Made by a program: the position numbers and the translations under genes
Part shown: positions 1-7,435 of the stretch, piece by piece
Position numbering within the stretch: position 1 is the first letter of the stretch
Layout: every line of letters starts with the position of its first letter
Notes under the pieces: generated by a model
The model's input: only the letters and a program-made list of their open reading frames with translations
Databases searched by the model: none
Told to the model about the DNA's origin: nothing
Assembly (NCBI RefSeq): GCF_009184865.1
Contig: NZ_CP045096.1
Location: forward strand, 3,038,001 to 3,102,000
Direction of reading: 5' to 3'
Source: Streptomyces phaeolivaceus
Lineage (GTDB): Bacteria > Actinomycetota > Actinomycetes > Streptomycetales > Streptomycetaceae
DNA: 64,000 nt

Positions 1-1271
1 GCGGGATTTGGTGAGGATGTGGCCCCGGTAGCCGAGGGTGTGGGCCCAGGTGCGCAGGTGCAGCGGCTCGTATTCAGGAAGGCCGCCGAGGAGCCAGCAC
101 GCTCGCATCAGGTTGCGGACGTGATCGCTTACGGGTGTTGTGGAGATGTCGTCCCAGGTAGTGACCCTGTGGTCGGTGCCGGCGCCCGTCTCTCCGGCTC
201 CCTTGGTGACGTACTTGGCCACGTATGCGGCCACGGCATCGTCGTCAGGGCCGTCGCCGTCAGTGCGCAGGGGGCGGGCGTCGATCTGGGTGCCCCAGCG
301 GAGGGTGAGTTCGCCGACGGCAGGACTGTGGGGAGTGCGGACCAGGACGCGTCGGGCCGAGGCTCGTACGGCGTCGATGAGCCGGTCCGCAGTGCCCCAT
401 GCGGGAGGCTCGTCGTCCGGTCCGGCCGGGCCGTCGAGGCGGACGACGGCGTGTACGTGGACGGCCGCCCGTTTCTGATACTCGGCGACGCGTGCGAAGG
501 ACAACCGGGCGTGCTCGGCGAAGCGGGACTGTACGAGGCCCGCCGAGGTGGCGAGGTGTCGGCGGACGCCGATGACGAACCGGTCCCACAGTTTGCCCGC
601 GTGTGCGTGCCAGAGCACGTGGGCTGTGTAGTCGTAGCAGTCGGTGCAGAGGGGTTGGCCGACGAGGGAGGCGTCCGGGGTGTGGATGGCGGCGCAGCCG
701 AGGGGGCGATCGTGTTCGCAGGTGCTGCCGTCGCGGCGGGGGCGGCACCGGTTGTCTCCGGCGCGGTGGACCGGGCCGAAGGAGGGGGCGGTCAGGGTGA
801 TGAAGAGCCGGGGGTGGTGGCGGACCGTGGCGGGGATGTTCTTGCCGCCGGTCAGGCCCGCGCGGACGAGGTGGAAGGTGTCGCCCGCGTGGAGTCGGGA
901 GCACGGAGCGCAGACGGTTGCGCGTCGGTTGCGGCAGCGGACGAGGAGGCGTTCGCCGGGTTCGGCACGGGTGTCGTACTGGCTGAGGATCTCGCCGGTT
1001 GCCGTGTCCAGGGTGGTGGTTGAGCCGGAGAGGTGGACGGGGTGGGAGCAGCCGCCGGTGGCGGTGATCTGGTCCAGCCAGCGTGTGAACTGGGGGTCTT
1101 GGGCGAGGCGGATTGCGTCGCGGTCTGCTTCGGGGAGCTGACGCAGGCGCGCCGCGCGGTCGAGGACGGCGCGCCTGTCAGCCGGGGTGTGCTCCGGGGT
1201 GATGGTGGTGACCTTCCAGGGTGGGCCGCCGTAGCGGCACGGATGTGGCTGGGTAGCGCGCAGTCGGTCAT
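1..1271 (-). pseudogene. RepSA-like rolling-circle replication initiator of an AICE, left-truncated by the window, apparent 5' frameshift
   Basis: Reading the minus strand gives an uninterrupted frame with the hallmarks of actinomycete ICE replication initiators: a GGCSHP-type N-terminal motif, a cysteine-rich stretch, an HUH-like motif HVHAVV near 435-455 and a catalytic-tyrosine motif YVAKYVTKG near 205-230. The protein would nick the element's double-strand origin and drive rolling-circle replication of the excised circle. The stop lies beyond the left edge. The oddity is the start. The only ATG with a good ribosome binding site (AAGGAAG, ATG at 1269-1271) opens a different frame. The Rep frame itself contains no ATG, GTG or TTG back to an in-frame TAA near 1380. 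A one-base indel between about 1215 and 1271 is the simplest explanation. A CTG start at about 1262 is a weaker alternative. Family assignment is firm; functional status is uncertain. Confidence 0.75.
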
Positions 1272-1290
1272 GGGGATCACTTCCTTGGGT

Positions 1291-1320
1291 GGGTGTGTGT
1301 GGGGTGGGGTGGGGTGGGGT
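1291..1320. repeat. Short GT and GGGGT simple repeats upstream of rep
   Basis: The gap between the 37-aa gene and the rep start is made of a GT run followed by four copies of GGGGT. It holds no ORF. It lies just upstream of the putative rep frameshift. Confidence 0.6.
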
Positions 1321-1433
1321 TAGCGGATGGTTCCGGTGCCCCGGCAGACGCGGCAGCGGTGCCGTCGGCCGGTCCAGGTCTTACGGGCCCCGTCGCCCTT
1401 GCAGAAGGGGCACCTCACGCGCGGCATGGGCAT
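1320..1433 (-). CDS. Small CxxC protein of the AICE transfer operon (37 aa)
   Basis: This short gene starts MPMPRVRCPFCKGDG and ends CRVCRGTGTIR. The CPFC and CRVC pairs, each followed by a KGDG/RGTG-like turn, resemble one DnaJ-type zinc-finger repeat folded by four cysteines. Very small proteins of this type are usual between spd and rep genes in Streptomyces AICEs. The start at 1433 is chosen over an in-frame ATG at 1427 because GGAG lies six bases upstream. It sits 17 bases downstream of the SpdB-like gene, so the two are probably co-transcribed. No function is known; a small nucleic-acid-binding adaptor is only a guess. Confidence 0.7.
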   Translation of the reverse strand: MPMPRVRCPFCKGDGARKTWTGRRHRCRVCRGTGTIR

Positions 1434-1450
1434 GCGTTGCTCCGTTCTGG

Positions 1451-1648
1451 TCAGGTGTGGGAGAAGCCGTTGATCATCCAGGTGAGGAGCCCGTGGACGG
1501 TGTAGAGGACGGGGGTCTGGCCGAGGTAGAGGCCGAAGAGGCCGACGCAGACCGCTTCCCAGGCGCGTACGTCGCGGGAGCGGACGAGGAGGACGGTGAT
1601 GATCCCGAAGATCACCGCGAACGTGAACGCCGTACCTTCGCTGATCAC
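1451..1648 (-). CDS. SpdB-like small membrane protein (65 aa)
   Basis: The 65-residue product begins with GTG (VISEGTAFTF) and holds two hydrophobic segments, about residues 8-22 and 33-50, separated by a basic RSRDVR loop. Small membrane proteins in this position of Streptomyces conjugative elements are Spd proteins, which work with TraB to spread the element through neighbouring mycelial compartments. The GTG overlaps the traB stop as GTGA, so translation is probably coupled to traB. The assignment rests on size, topology and position; no diagnostic catalytic motif exists. Confidence 0.7.
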   Translation of the reverse strand: MISEGTAFTFAVIFGIITVLLVRSRDVRAWEAVCVGLFGLYLGQTPVLYTVHGLLTWMINGFSHT

Positions 1649-2946
1649 TTGCTGTCTCCTTCCAGCGCCGCCAAGGCGCGGTCGAGCGCGGGCAGTTCCG
1701 GTGCCATGGCCGCGTGCTTCCGTGCCGTTGTCACGGCTTCTTCGGTGGTGGTGAGGTGGGAGCGGGCCCGGCTCCAGCCGCCGTCCGGGCCGGTGCACAC
1801 GGCCACGCCCTGTTCCGATGCTGTGATCGACTGAGCGACGGCCACGGCGTCCTTGTTCAGGTCGCCCAGGGTCATTTCGGCTGTGCCGGGGTCGTTGACG
1901 CGGTGGCAGATCCGGCCGCCGAGCTGTGCGCGCAGGGCGGTGACGCCGGGGCCGAGGTCGGAGCCGACGCGTTGCCCGGCGACGACGAGGTGCAGGCCGA
2001 GTGCGGCCCCGAGCTGTGCCAGGCGCAGCAGGAGCGTGGAGCACTGCTCGGCTTCTGCCTTGCTCTCGCGGGTGCCGTCCGACAGGTACAGCTCGGCGAT
2101 CTCGTCGATGATCACGACGACCGGGACCGGCCGGAGTTTGTCGGGCAGTTCCCAGATGGAGCGGACCCCGGCCGACCGGCATGCAGCCATCCGGTCCTGC
2201 ATGTCGATGACGAGCGCGCTCAGGATCGCGACCGCTTCCCGTCGGCAGGTAGCGAGCGCGCTCAGGCGTCCGGTGAACAGGCCGAGTTCCATGCCGCCCT
2301 TGCAGTCGATGCCGACCAGGGCGACGGGTTGCGGGGCGAGTTGGGTAATGAGCCGGGCCAGCAGGGTGGACTTGCCCGAACGGGTAGCCCCGGTGATGAG
2401 CCAGTGCGGGACGAGCCGCAGGTCCATCACCCAGGCGCCGCCGGACTCCAGCGCGCCGATGAGTGCGGACAGCAGCGCCGTGGGAGCGGTGGCTAAGCCG
2501 GGCCGCGCCAGCGGATCGGAGGCCGTCGCCGTCAGCAGCACGAGGCCGCGTTCCGGTGAGGTGACCCGCACCGCGTGAACCTGCCAGGCGTGCACGAGCG
2601 CGTCCGCCGCTTTCAGGTACGTCGCCGGGGTCTGGCCCGCGTGCAGGCGCACGAGCACGGTCAGACCCATGCGGGTGGCACGCGGGAAGGAGATCCTCGG
2701 GGCCACCGGCCGCAGCGGGTCACCCTTGACCACCACATCCCCGAGCAGCCCGCGCGGCGGACGCTTGGAGACGGCGAGGTCGTTGAGCATCGCGACCTTG
2801 CGCCAGGTGAACACCACCCGGCACGCCGTCGCCGGGTATCCGGCGAGGTACCAGTGCCAGGTGGGACGGTGGCGCCGCATCAGGTCACCGACGACGAGCA
2901 CCCACGCCAGCACCGCGAGCCCGAAGGCGAGCAGAGTCGGGCTCAT
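1645..2946 (-). CDS. traB: TraB/FtsK-SpoIIIE-type conjugative DNA translocase (433 aa)
   Basis: This is the motor that pumps double-stranded element DNA between mycelia. The N-terminus has one hydrophobic helix (about residues 4-21) followed by basic residues, giving membrane anchoring. The ATPase domain shows Walker A GATRSGKS at about 186-193, a GIDCKGG motif, and Walker B VVVIIDEIAEL with the acidic pair at about 281-282. The C-terminus is shorter than in many TraB proteins, and a winged-helix DNA-reading domain is not evident to me. The start overlaps the upstream 116-aa gene by four bases and the stop overlaps the SpdB-like gene, so a tight operon is clear. KorSA-type repression from the divergent region is likely. 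Confidence 0.92.
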   Translation of the reverse strand: MSPTLLAFGLAVLAWVLVVGDLMRRHRPTWHWYLAGYPATACRVVFTWRKVAMLNDLAVSKRPPRGLLGDVVVKGDPLRPVAPRISFPRATRMGLTVLVRLHAGQTPATYLKAADALVHAWQVHAVRVTSPERGLVLLTATASDPLARPGLATAPTALLSALIGALESGGAWVMDLRLVPHWLITGATRSGKSTLLARLITQLAPQPVALVGIDCKGGMELGLFTGRLSALATCRREAVAILSALVIDMQDRMAACRSAGVRSIWELPDKLRPVPVVVIIDEIAELYLSDGTRESKAEAEQCSTLLLRLAQLGAALGLHLVVAGQRVGSDLGPGVTALRAQLGGRICHRVNDPGTAEMTLGDLNKDAVAVAQSITASEQGVAVCTGPDGGWSRARSHLTTTEEAVTTARKHAAMAPELPALDRALAALEGDSK

Positions 2947-3293
2947 CGCGCATCACCGCTCTTGGTCTGCGCAGGAGCAGCCTGTACGGGTGTGATGGCG
3001 TCGGCGCGGAAGCTGACGCCGTGCCGGTCGCCCATCGACCAGGCGAACGCGGTCAGCCCGGTGATCTTGACGATCTGTCCTTCCTCGATGCCCTTCGGCT
3101 CGCCGCTCACGGCGATCTCGATCACCGAGATACGCCGCCTGTCCTGCCGCACGGTGACGGCCACGGTGTAGACGGGGTTGCCGTCCCGGTCCTTCTTCAC
3201 CTCCTGTGTCTCGGAGTTGCTGATCTTCACTTCGGGGGCGATGGCGCACCGCAGTACGCCCAGTCGCGCCGTGTCCACGGGAATGGACTGCAT
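2943..3293 (-). CDS. Conserved AICE protein of unknown function (116 aa)
   Basis: First gene of the transfer operon, with AAGGAGG about ten bases before its ATG and a four-base ATGA overlap with traB. The protein has no membrane segment. It is predicted mainly beta (repeated alternating hydrophobic stretches such as YTVAVTVRQD and IVKITGLTAF), so an OB-like or other small beta-barrel fold is possible. Proteins of this size directly before traB recur in Streptomyces AICEs. A role as a transfer or single-strand-DNA accessory protein is inference from position. Confidence 0.75.
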   Translation of the reverse strand: MQSIPVDTARLGVLRCAIAPEVKISNSETQEVKKDRDGNPVYTVAVTVRQDRRRISVIEIAVSGEPKGIEEGQIVKITGLTAFAWSMGDRHGVSFRADAITPVQAAPAQTKSGDAR

Positions 3294-3340
3294 GCTGTTC
3301 GGCCTCCTTGGCCAGTCGAGACGCCCGATCTCATTCGGAC

Positions 3341-3447
3341 GTCACTTGTCCTAACGAGTGATGAGTGTGGAGTGCTGTACGGCGAGAGCGCAAGTACTTA
3401 TGCTGACGAGTGACGTCGAGCGTGCGACGTCACCAGGACGACGTGAC
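3341..3447. promoter_or_regulatory. Divergent control region with GTCAC/GTGAC operator repeats for the GntR repressor
   Basis: The 180-bp space between the transfer operon and the divergent gntR gene contains related half-sites. GTCACTTGT (from 3341) faces ACGAGTGAT (ending 3361) as an imperfect inverted repeat. ACGAGTGAC repeats at 3406-3414. GTCAC (3429-3433) faces GTGAC (3443-3447) just before the gntR start. A possible -10 (TATGCT) lies at 3399-3404. KorSA-type GntR regulators bind such sites to repress both themselves and transfer genes. The operators are inferred from symmetry and position only. Confidence 0.5.
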
Positions 3448-3473
3448 TACGACCTCAACCCGAAGGTGTCGAG

Positions 3474-4253
3474 ATGACGGAGATCCAGCGCCCCGGAGCC
3501 CTCTATCAGCAGGTCGCCGCCGCCATCCGCGAAGCGATCCTGTCGGGCGAGTTCGCGCCCGATTCCCTGCTGCCCTCCGAGGCCCAGCTCATGGCCCGCT
3601 ACCAGGTCTCGCGCCCGACCGTCCGCAACGCCATCGCGGCCCTGCGCGCCGAAGGACTCATCGACGTCCGGCACGGCAAGGGCAGCTTCGTACGCTCCGA
3701 CGGCCAGCCCGCCCTCACGATCGAGCGCCGCATCAGCCGCACCGCCGAGGGCCGGTTCGTGATGCCCAACGGCGACGTGTGGGACGAGACCGAACAGCCG
3801 GGCACCTACCGCACCCGCACCACCAAGGACACAGGCCGGTTGCTCGGACTCGGCGAGGAGGAAGCCCTGTTCGGCTGTGACCGCCTGCTGACCGACCCCG
3901 CCACCGGCACGCGCGCCATGCACCGCACGCTCATCCCGTTCGAAGTGGCAGAGAGTGTTCCGCTGCTCGCGGAGGAGCCGTGCAGGCGCCCAGCGGCGGT
4001 CTACTGGCTGCTCGCCCAGGACGGCCACAAGCTGTGGTGGTCCGAGACGGTCCGCGCCCGCATGCCGATGCCCGACGAACGCACCACCCTCCAGCTCCCG
4101 GACGCGACCCCGATCCTGCACCTGACCCGCGTCGCACACGGCACCGACGACCGCCCCCTGATCCTCGAAGAACTGCGCATCGGCGCGGACCGTGCCGAAC
4201 TCGCCTACCGGATCACCGCCGACAAGCAGCCCGCCCGACGCACCCGCGCCTGA
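3474..4253 (+). CDS. KorSA-like GntR/UTRA transcriptional repressor (259 aa)
   Basis: The first 75 residues form a GntR winged helix-turn-helix (YQQVAAAIREAILSG, then the recognition region YQVSRPTVRNAIAALRAEGL and the wing GKGSFV). Residues about 90-250 look like the UTRA ligand-sensing domain of the HutC subfamily. The gene is divergent from the transfer operon, the standard place of KorSA, which keeps transfer and replication genes off during vegetative growth. Autoregulation through the half-sites just upstream is likely. Size matches HutC-type members (about 240-260 aa). Confidence 0.88.
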   Translation: MTEIQRPGALYQQVAAAIREAILSGEFAPDSLLPSEAQLMARYQVSRPTVRNAIAALRAEGLIDVRHGKGSFVRSDGQPALTIERRISRTAEGRFVMPNGDVWDETEQPGTYRTRTTKDTGRLLGLGEEEALFGCDRLLTDPATGTRAMHRTLIPFEVAESVPLLAEEPCRRPAAVYWLLAQDGHKLWWSETVRARMPMPDERTTLQLPDATPILHLTRVAHGTDDRPLILEELRIGADRAELAYRITADKQPARRTRA

Positions 4254-4294
4254 GCGCCAACGGCGATCGGTCGAATCTGTCTTCACTTCCTCAA

Positions 4295-4340
4295 GGGCGC
4301 GCCTGCGGCGCGCCGGGACGCCCGGCCGCCCCGGCCGGGC
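4295..4340 (+). terminator. Tandem GC hairpins after the GntR gene
   Basis: Two short perfect hairpins follow the gntR stop: GGCGCGCC twice around a 3-base loop (4296-4303/4307-4314) and GCCCGGCC/GGCCGGGC (4320-4327/4333-4340). No T-run follows, which is usual for Streptomyces terminators. Confidence 0.5.
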
Positions 4341-4459
4341 ATGCGGCGTGACCGCCGGTCCCGTCCGGACGCCGGTCGCCCCCGACCGCAGCCCGCCCGA
4401 GGAGACAAGGCGTCGCCCGGTTGTATTGGGCCGGGGTGTGGGTGGCTGGGGGTCGACGG

Positions 4460-4617
4460 CCTCCGAGACTTTAGGCAGCTCCCATGGGGCGAGCCTCGAA
4501 GAACAGGGGGCCCATCGGGCACAAACGCGGGCAGCACACGTGCCTGCCCGATTCGCCTGGCGAGCGTAAGGCCCCCTGTTCACTCGCCCCATGGCAGCTA
4601 CCGCCCAAAGTCTCTGC
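4460..4617. repeat. Long nested inverted repeat in the AICE non-coding region
   Basis: Two imperfect arms face each other. Each arm contains GAGACTTT, then AGCT, then CCATGGGGCGAG, then GAACAGGGGGCC. Left pieces lie at about 4465-4512 and right pieces at 4570-4616. The GAACAGGGGGCC arm is perfectly paired over 12 bases (4501-4512 with 4570-4581). Inside, ATCGGGCA (4514-4521) can pair with TGCCCGAT (4545-4552). The block holds no convincing gene. Possible roles are a replication or transfer origin, or a structured RNA. No promoter or terminator was recognised. Confidence 0.7.
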
Positions 4618-4663
4618 GGCCGGCGACGTGCCCACGCACACCGCTCACCAGCGAAAAGACCGC

Positions 4664-4972
4664 TCACACCGCACCGCCGTCGCCGTCCGCGACCGACTCC
4701 AGCAGCCCGGCAAGCCGCTCCACGGCATCCGGCAAGCCCGCCAGACGTACGACCCCGCGCCCCTCCACATCCGTCGAGGCGACCGCCCGCACCGCCGACA
4801 ACTCCAACCCGGCACCCAGCAACGCCCGGTTCAGCCGCTCGGCAGCCACCCGCGCCACCCGCCACCCCGCGACGTAGTCGACCCCGGACACCCACAGACC
4901 GGACTCCACACCCACCACGTCGTCGAGCCCATCGCTCAACCAGTCCTCACCCGCGCCAGCCACCGCGTTCAC
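4664..4972 (-). CDS. Small acidic AICE protein of unknown function (102 aa)
   Basis: The GTG-started frame encodes an acidic, likely alpha/beta protein with a hydrophobic core (WLSDGLDDVVGVESGLWV, then VDYVAGWRVARVAAERLN). Short proteins of this kind recur near korSA-type regulators in Streptomyces AICEs. AGGG lies six bases before the GTG. The gene sits alone between two blocks of non-coding stem-loops, so the hairpin array at 5036-5281 would lie in its 5' leader if transcribed from further upstream. No motif points to a function. Confidence 0.65.
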   Translation of the reverse strand: MNAVAGAGEDWLSDGLDDVVGVESGLWVSGVDYVAGWRVARVAAERLNRALLGAGLELSAVRAVASTDVEGRGVVRLAGLPDAVERLAGLLESVADGDGGAV

Positions 4973-5035
4973 CTCAGCCCTATGTCACACGACAGTCCAT
5001 CAACTCCCTTGCTTCCAGGGCCTGAAGCGACGCAA

Positions 5036-5281
5036 CGCGACGACCCCGGTACCATCAGGCACCGGGGACCGTCGCGTCCCCTGCCGGGCCACCCTTCGCT
5101 TTCCACGGCTGACGGGGTGGCCCGGTCTCGGTCTTCGGTTGTAAGGCGCGGCCCCTTCTCAGCCGGGGAGCCCGAGGTTCTGAAAAGGGGCCACGCCTCT
5201 GGGCCGGGGAAGGTCAGTTCCGGCCCGAATCCGGGTCACTCTCCGCTCCCGATCGCGTGGGAGCAGACGGCACAGTGACCC
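5036..5281. other. Array of five consecutive stem-loops
   Basis: Five separate inverted repeats lie end to end. (1) CGCGACG..CCCCGGT/ACCGGGG..CGTCGCG at 5036-5076. (2) CCGGGCCACCC/GGGTGGCCCGG, a perfect 11-bp stem, at 5084-5125. (3) AGGCGCGGCCCCTT/AAGGGGCCACGCCT at 5144-5198. (4) GGGCCGG/CCGGCCC at 5201-5226. (5) GGGTCACT and GCTCCC with GGGAGC and AGTGACCC at 5233-5281. No ORF with gene-like features lies here. The block separates the end of the anti-sigma-like gene from the start of the 102-aa gene on the minus strand. Stem-loop 5 may be a terminator. The rest could be a structured RNA, a leader, or a single-strand origin of the element. Confidence 0.65.
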
Positions 5282-5292
5282 GGCGCTTGTTG

Positions 5293-5850
5293 TCAGCCCC
5301 ACCTCTCGGACCAGAGCCGCTCAAGGTCCAGGCGAGCCCACACGTGCTTGCCGCCGCCGCTCCGGGGTGACCACCACACCGCATCGGCCAGGCGCTGAAT
5401 GATCAGCAGCCCACGGCCCCGGTCCGGCACCAGCGCCTCAGAGAAGTCACCCGCCAGTTCGGGCGAGATGAACTCACCCGCCGCCAGCTCAGGCGGAGTC
5501 GAGTCCTCGTCTCCTACTCCGATGACGAGCAACTCCGGATACGTCATCAGCGACACGTCGATGCGCCGCGCGGCACCCGGCAGCGAGAGCCGGTTGTCCG
5601 GCACCGCGTGATGCACGACGTTGCCGACCAGCTCCGAAACGATGAGTTCCGCGTCGTCGATCGCGTGCGGCAGATTCCAGGTCTGAAGGTAGGAGCCGAC
5701 CAGGTCCCGCGCCGCCTTGCAGCAGTCCGGAGACTCAGCGAAGAGCGTCAGAGCCCGGAAGTGCCCGGTCGACGGGTCATGCGCCGAGCGACGGCGTGGA
5801 GGAGGCTCCACCGAGGCATTCGCCAAGTGTTTGCTCTGCTGTGTTTCCAC
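5293..5850 (-). CDS. Anti-sigma-factor-like ATP-binding protein (HATPase_c_2, 185 aa)
   Basis: The protein carries a GHKL ATPase fold of the RsbW/SpoIIAB type: an N-box ELIVSELVGNVVHHAV around residues 68-83, a GVGDEDS G1-like motif and DRGRGLLIIQRLAD as the G2 region. Streptomyces genomes encode dozens of such single-domain ATPases, which bind sigma factors or anti-sigma antagonists. A GTG start is preceded by GGGAGG seven bases upstream. The gene is divergent from the helix-turn-helix regulator at 6057, and the palindromes between them probably regulate both. Target unknown. Confidence 0.85.
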   Translation of the reverse strand: METQQSKHLANASVEPPPRRRSAHDPSTGHFRALTLFAESPDCCKAARDLVGSYLQTWNLPHAIDDAELIVSELVGNVVHHAVPDNRLSLPGAARRIDVSLMTYPELLVIGVGDEDSTPPELAAGEFISPELAGDFSEALVPDRGRGLLIIQRLADAVWWSPRSGGGKHVWARLDLERLWSERWG

Positions 5851-5935
5851 CGCGTTCCCTCCCGAGCACTGACGAGCCCTGTAGCCCGCCGAACTGTGCC
5901 GACCAGTGAACGACGCAGGACCTGCGGTCGGGAGC

Positions 5936-5996
5936 GTTCACCAGGGGGTTCACGTGAACACCGGCAAACGTAAAGGGGGTTCACCAACGAACCCCC
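5936..5996. promoter_or_regulatory. Cluster of GTTCAC palindromes between two divergent regulators
   Basis: The motif GTTCAC occurs at 5936-5941, 5948-5953 and 5979-5984. The middle copy is part of a perfect palindrome GTTCACGTGAAC (5948-5959), and the third is in GGGGGTTC/GAACCCCC (5975-5982/5989-5996). The clustering upstream of a helix-turn-helix regulator gene suggests operator sites for that regulator. Confidence 0.55.
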
Positions 5997-6009
5997 AGGA
6001 CGATTCGCC

Positions 6010-6038
6010 TGTGACACGATGAACACTCGCCGTAATTC
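6010..6038 (+). promoter_or_regulatory. Candidate promoter of the TPR-containing regulator
   Basis: TGTGAC (6010-6015) and TAATTC (6033-6038) are spaced 17 bases and lie 19 bases before the ATG at 6057. The palindrome cluster lies immediately upstream of the -35 element. Confidence 0.45.
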
Positions 6039-6056
6039 TCGGGTTGGCAGGGGAGC

Positions 6057-7430
6057 ATGAGCCGAGAGCCGAATGCGCAGTTGATCGCAGTCATGGAAGA
6101 GGCCAGAGTCTCGAACAAGGGCCTCGCGAAGCGGATGCAGGACTCTGCCGCCCAGCGCGGCACGACACTCGGGACGACCCACGTCGCCGTACAGCGATGG
6201 CGGAACGGCTCAGGCATCCAACCCGAGGCAGCGGCGATCATGGCGGACGTGCTCGGCGCCAAGCTCGGCCGCCGCATCACACCCGGCGACCTCGGATTCT
6301 TCGAATACTCAAGCCCGGCCGTTCCCCAAGCGATGGGCTACCCGAGCACTGTCCCCGATGTGCTGTCGGCACTGGAGGGACTTGCCGACGAGCGAGTCGA
6401 CACGTCCGACCCCGGCCGCATGGTGATCGCGGACGCTGATCTCAGTTCGGCCGTCCTGTCATGGATGATCGGACGGCCCGACGGCATCCAGGCCGACAGG
6501 CCCGCCCACCAACGTGTCGGGATGCGGGACGTCCGCGCGATCAAAGACGCAGCCAGCATGTTCATGCAACTCGACTTCAAGTACGGCGGAGGCCACGGCC
6601 ACAAGGCACTCCGCCACTACTTCCGCCACGAAGTCCTCCCCCTGTTAGACGCCAGCTACAGCGAGAAGGTAGGCACGGCACTGTTCGGCGCCGCCGCCGA
6701 GGTCTCTCAGTTGCTCGCATGGACCGCGTACGACACCGGCAACCACCGGCTCGCCCACCGCTACCTGACATTCACGCTGCGCCTGTCCCAGGTCATCGAC
6801 GACCGCATGTTCGGCGCCCGCATACTCGGCAACCTCAGCCACCAGGCCAACTACCTGGGCAACCACGCCCAGGCCATCCAACTCGCCCGCGCCGCCGTCG
6901 AGGGCGCGAAAGGCCGAGCCACCCCCCGAGCCATGGCGAACTACTCGGCCATGGAGGCTCGCGCCCTGGCCAACGCGTACGACCCGGTGGGGGCAGGTCG
7001 CGCGATGAACGAGGCAGAACGCCACTTCGAACGCGCCGAGGCAGCCGAAGACCCCGAGTGGCTCGCCTACTTCGACTCCGCGGAACTCATGGGCGAGATC
7101 TCCCACTGCTTCCGCGACCTCAAGATGCGCCGCGAGTCGATCGAGGCTGCACAACGCGCAGTCGACGACACCGACCCGAAGTACGCCCGCACCCTGGGGT
7201 TCTGCCGCATGGTCCTCGCCCAGAGCCACCTACTGAACGGCGAGCTGGAAGCCGCCGTCACAACCGCCAGCCTGGCCGTGGAGGGAGGCGACGCCCTCCA
7301 GTCGACCCGCTTCCAGCGCTACGTCACCGACTTCCAGGCCGAGGTGAGCGCCCAGGGGGCGAACCCGGTCGTGGCCGCCTTCAACGACCAGGTGCGCGAC
7401 GCACTCGCCCGCCTGGAGGACGACGAGTAG
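6057..7430 (+). CDS. Helix-turn-helix regulator with TPR-like repeats, TTA codon (457 aa)
   Basis: The N-terminal 70 residues read as an HTH unit (ARVSNKGLAKRMQDSA, then HVAVQRWRNGSGIQP). Residues about 160-450 are alpha-helical and repetitive, with TPR-like units (for example NHRLAHRYLTFTLRLSQVI and NHAQAIQLARAAVEGAK). Such Streptomyces regulators sense a partner or peptide through the TPR domain. The ATG has GGGGAG just upstream. Leu197 is encoded by TTA (6645-6647), so full translation should need the bldA tRNA and be developmentally delayed. The gene converges on the APH-fold gene with only five bases between stops. Confidence 0.82.
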   Translation: MSREPNAQLIAVMEEARVSNKGLAKRMQDSAAQRGTTLGTTHVAVQRWRNGSGIQPEAAAIMADVLGAKLGRRITPGDLGFFEYSSPAVPQAMGYPSTVPDVLSALEGLADERVDTSDPGRMVIADADLSSAVLSWMIGRPDGIQADRPAHQRVGMRDVRAIKDAASMFMQLDFKYGGGHGHKALRHYFRHEVLPLLDASYSEKVGTALFGAAAEVSQLLAWTAYDTGNHRLAHRYLTFTLRLSQVIDDRMFGARILGNLSHQANYLGNHAQAIQLARAAVEGAKGRATPRAMANYSAMEARALANAYDPVGAGRAMNEAERHFERAEAAEDPEWLAYFDSAELMGEISHCFRDLKMRRESIEAAQRAVDDTDPKYARTLGFCRMVLAQSHLLNGELEAAVTTASLAVEGGDALQSTRFQRYVTDFQAEVSAQGANPVVAAFNDQVRDALARLEDDE

Positions 7431-7435
7431 CGCGG

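Noticed and set aside
19..1023. Long plus-strand open frame opposite the rep gene
   Set aside because: It is codon-aligned antisense to the Rep frame, Gly/Ala/Val-rich with no domain, a usual shadow at this GC content.
3447..4895. 482-codon minus-strand frame across the gntR gene and the inverted repeat
   Set aside because: It runs antisense to a clear GntR regulator and through non-coding repeats; its composition is Arg/Gly/Ala noise.
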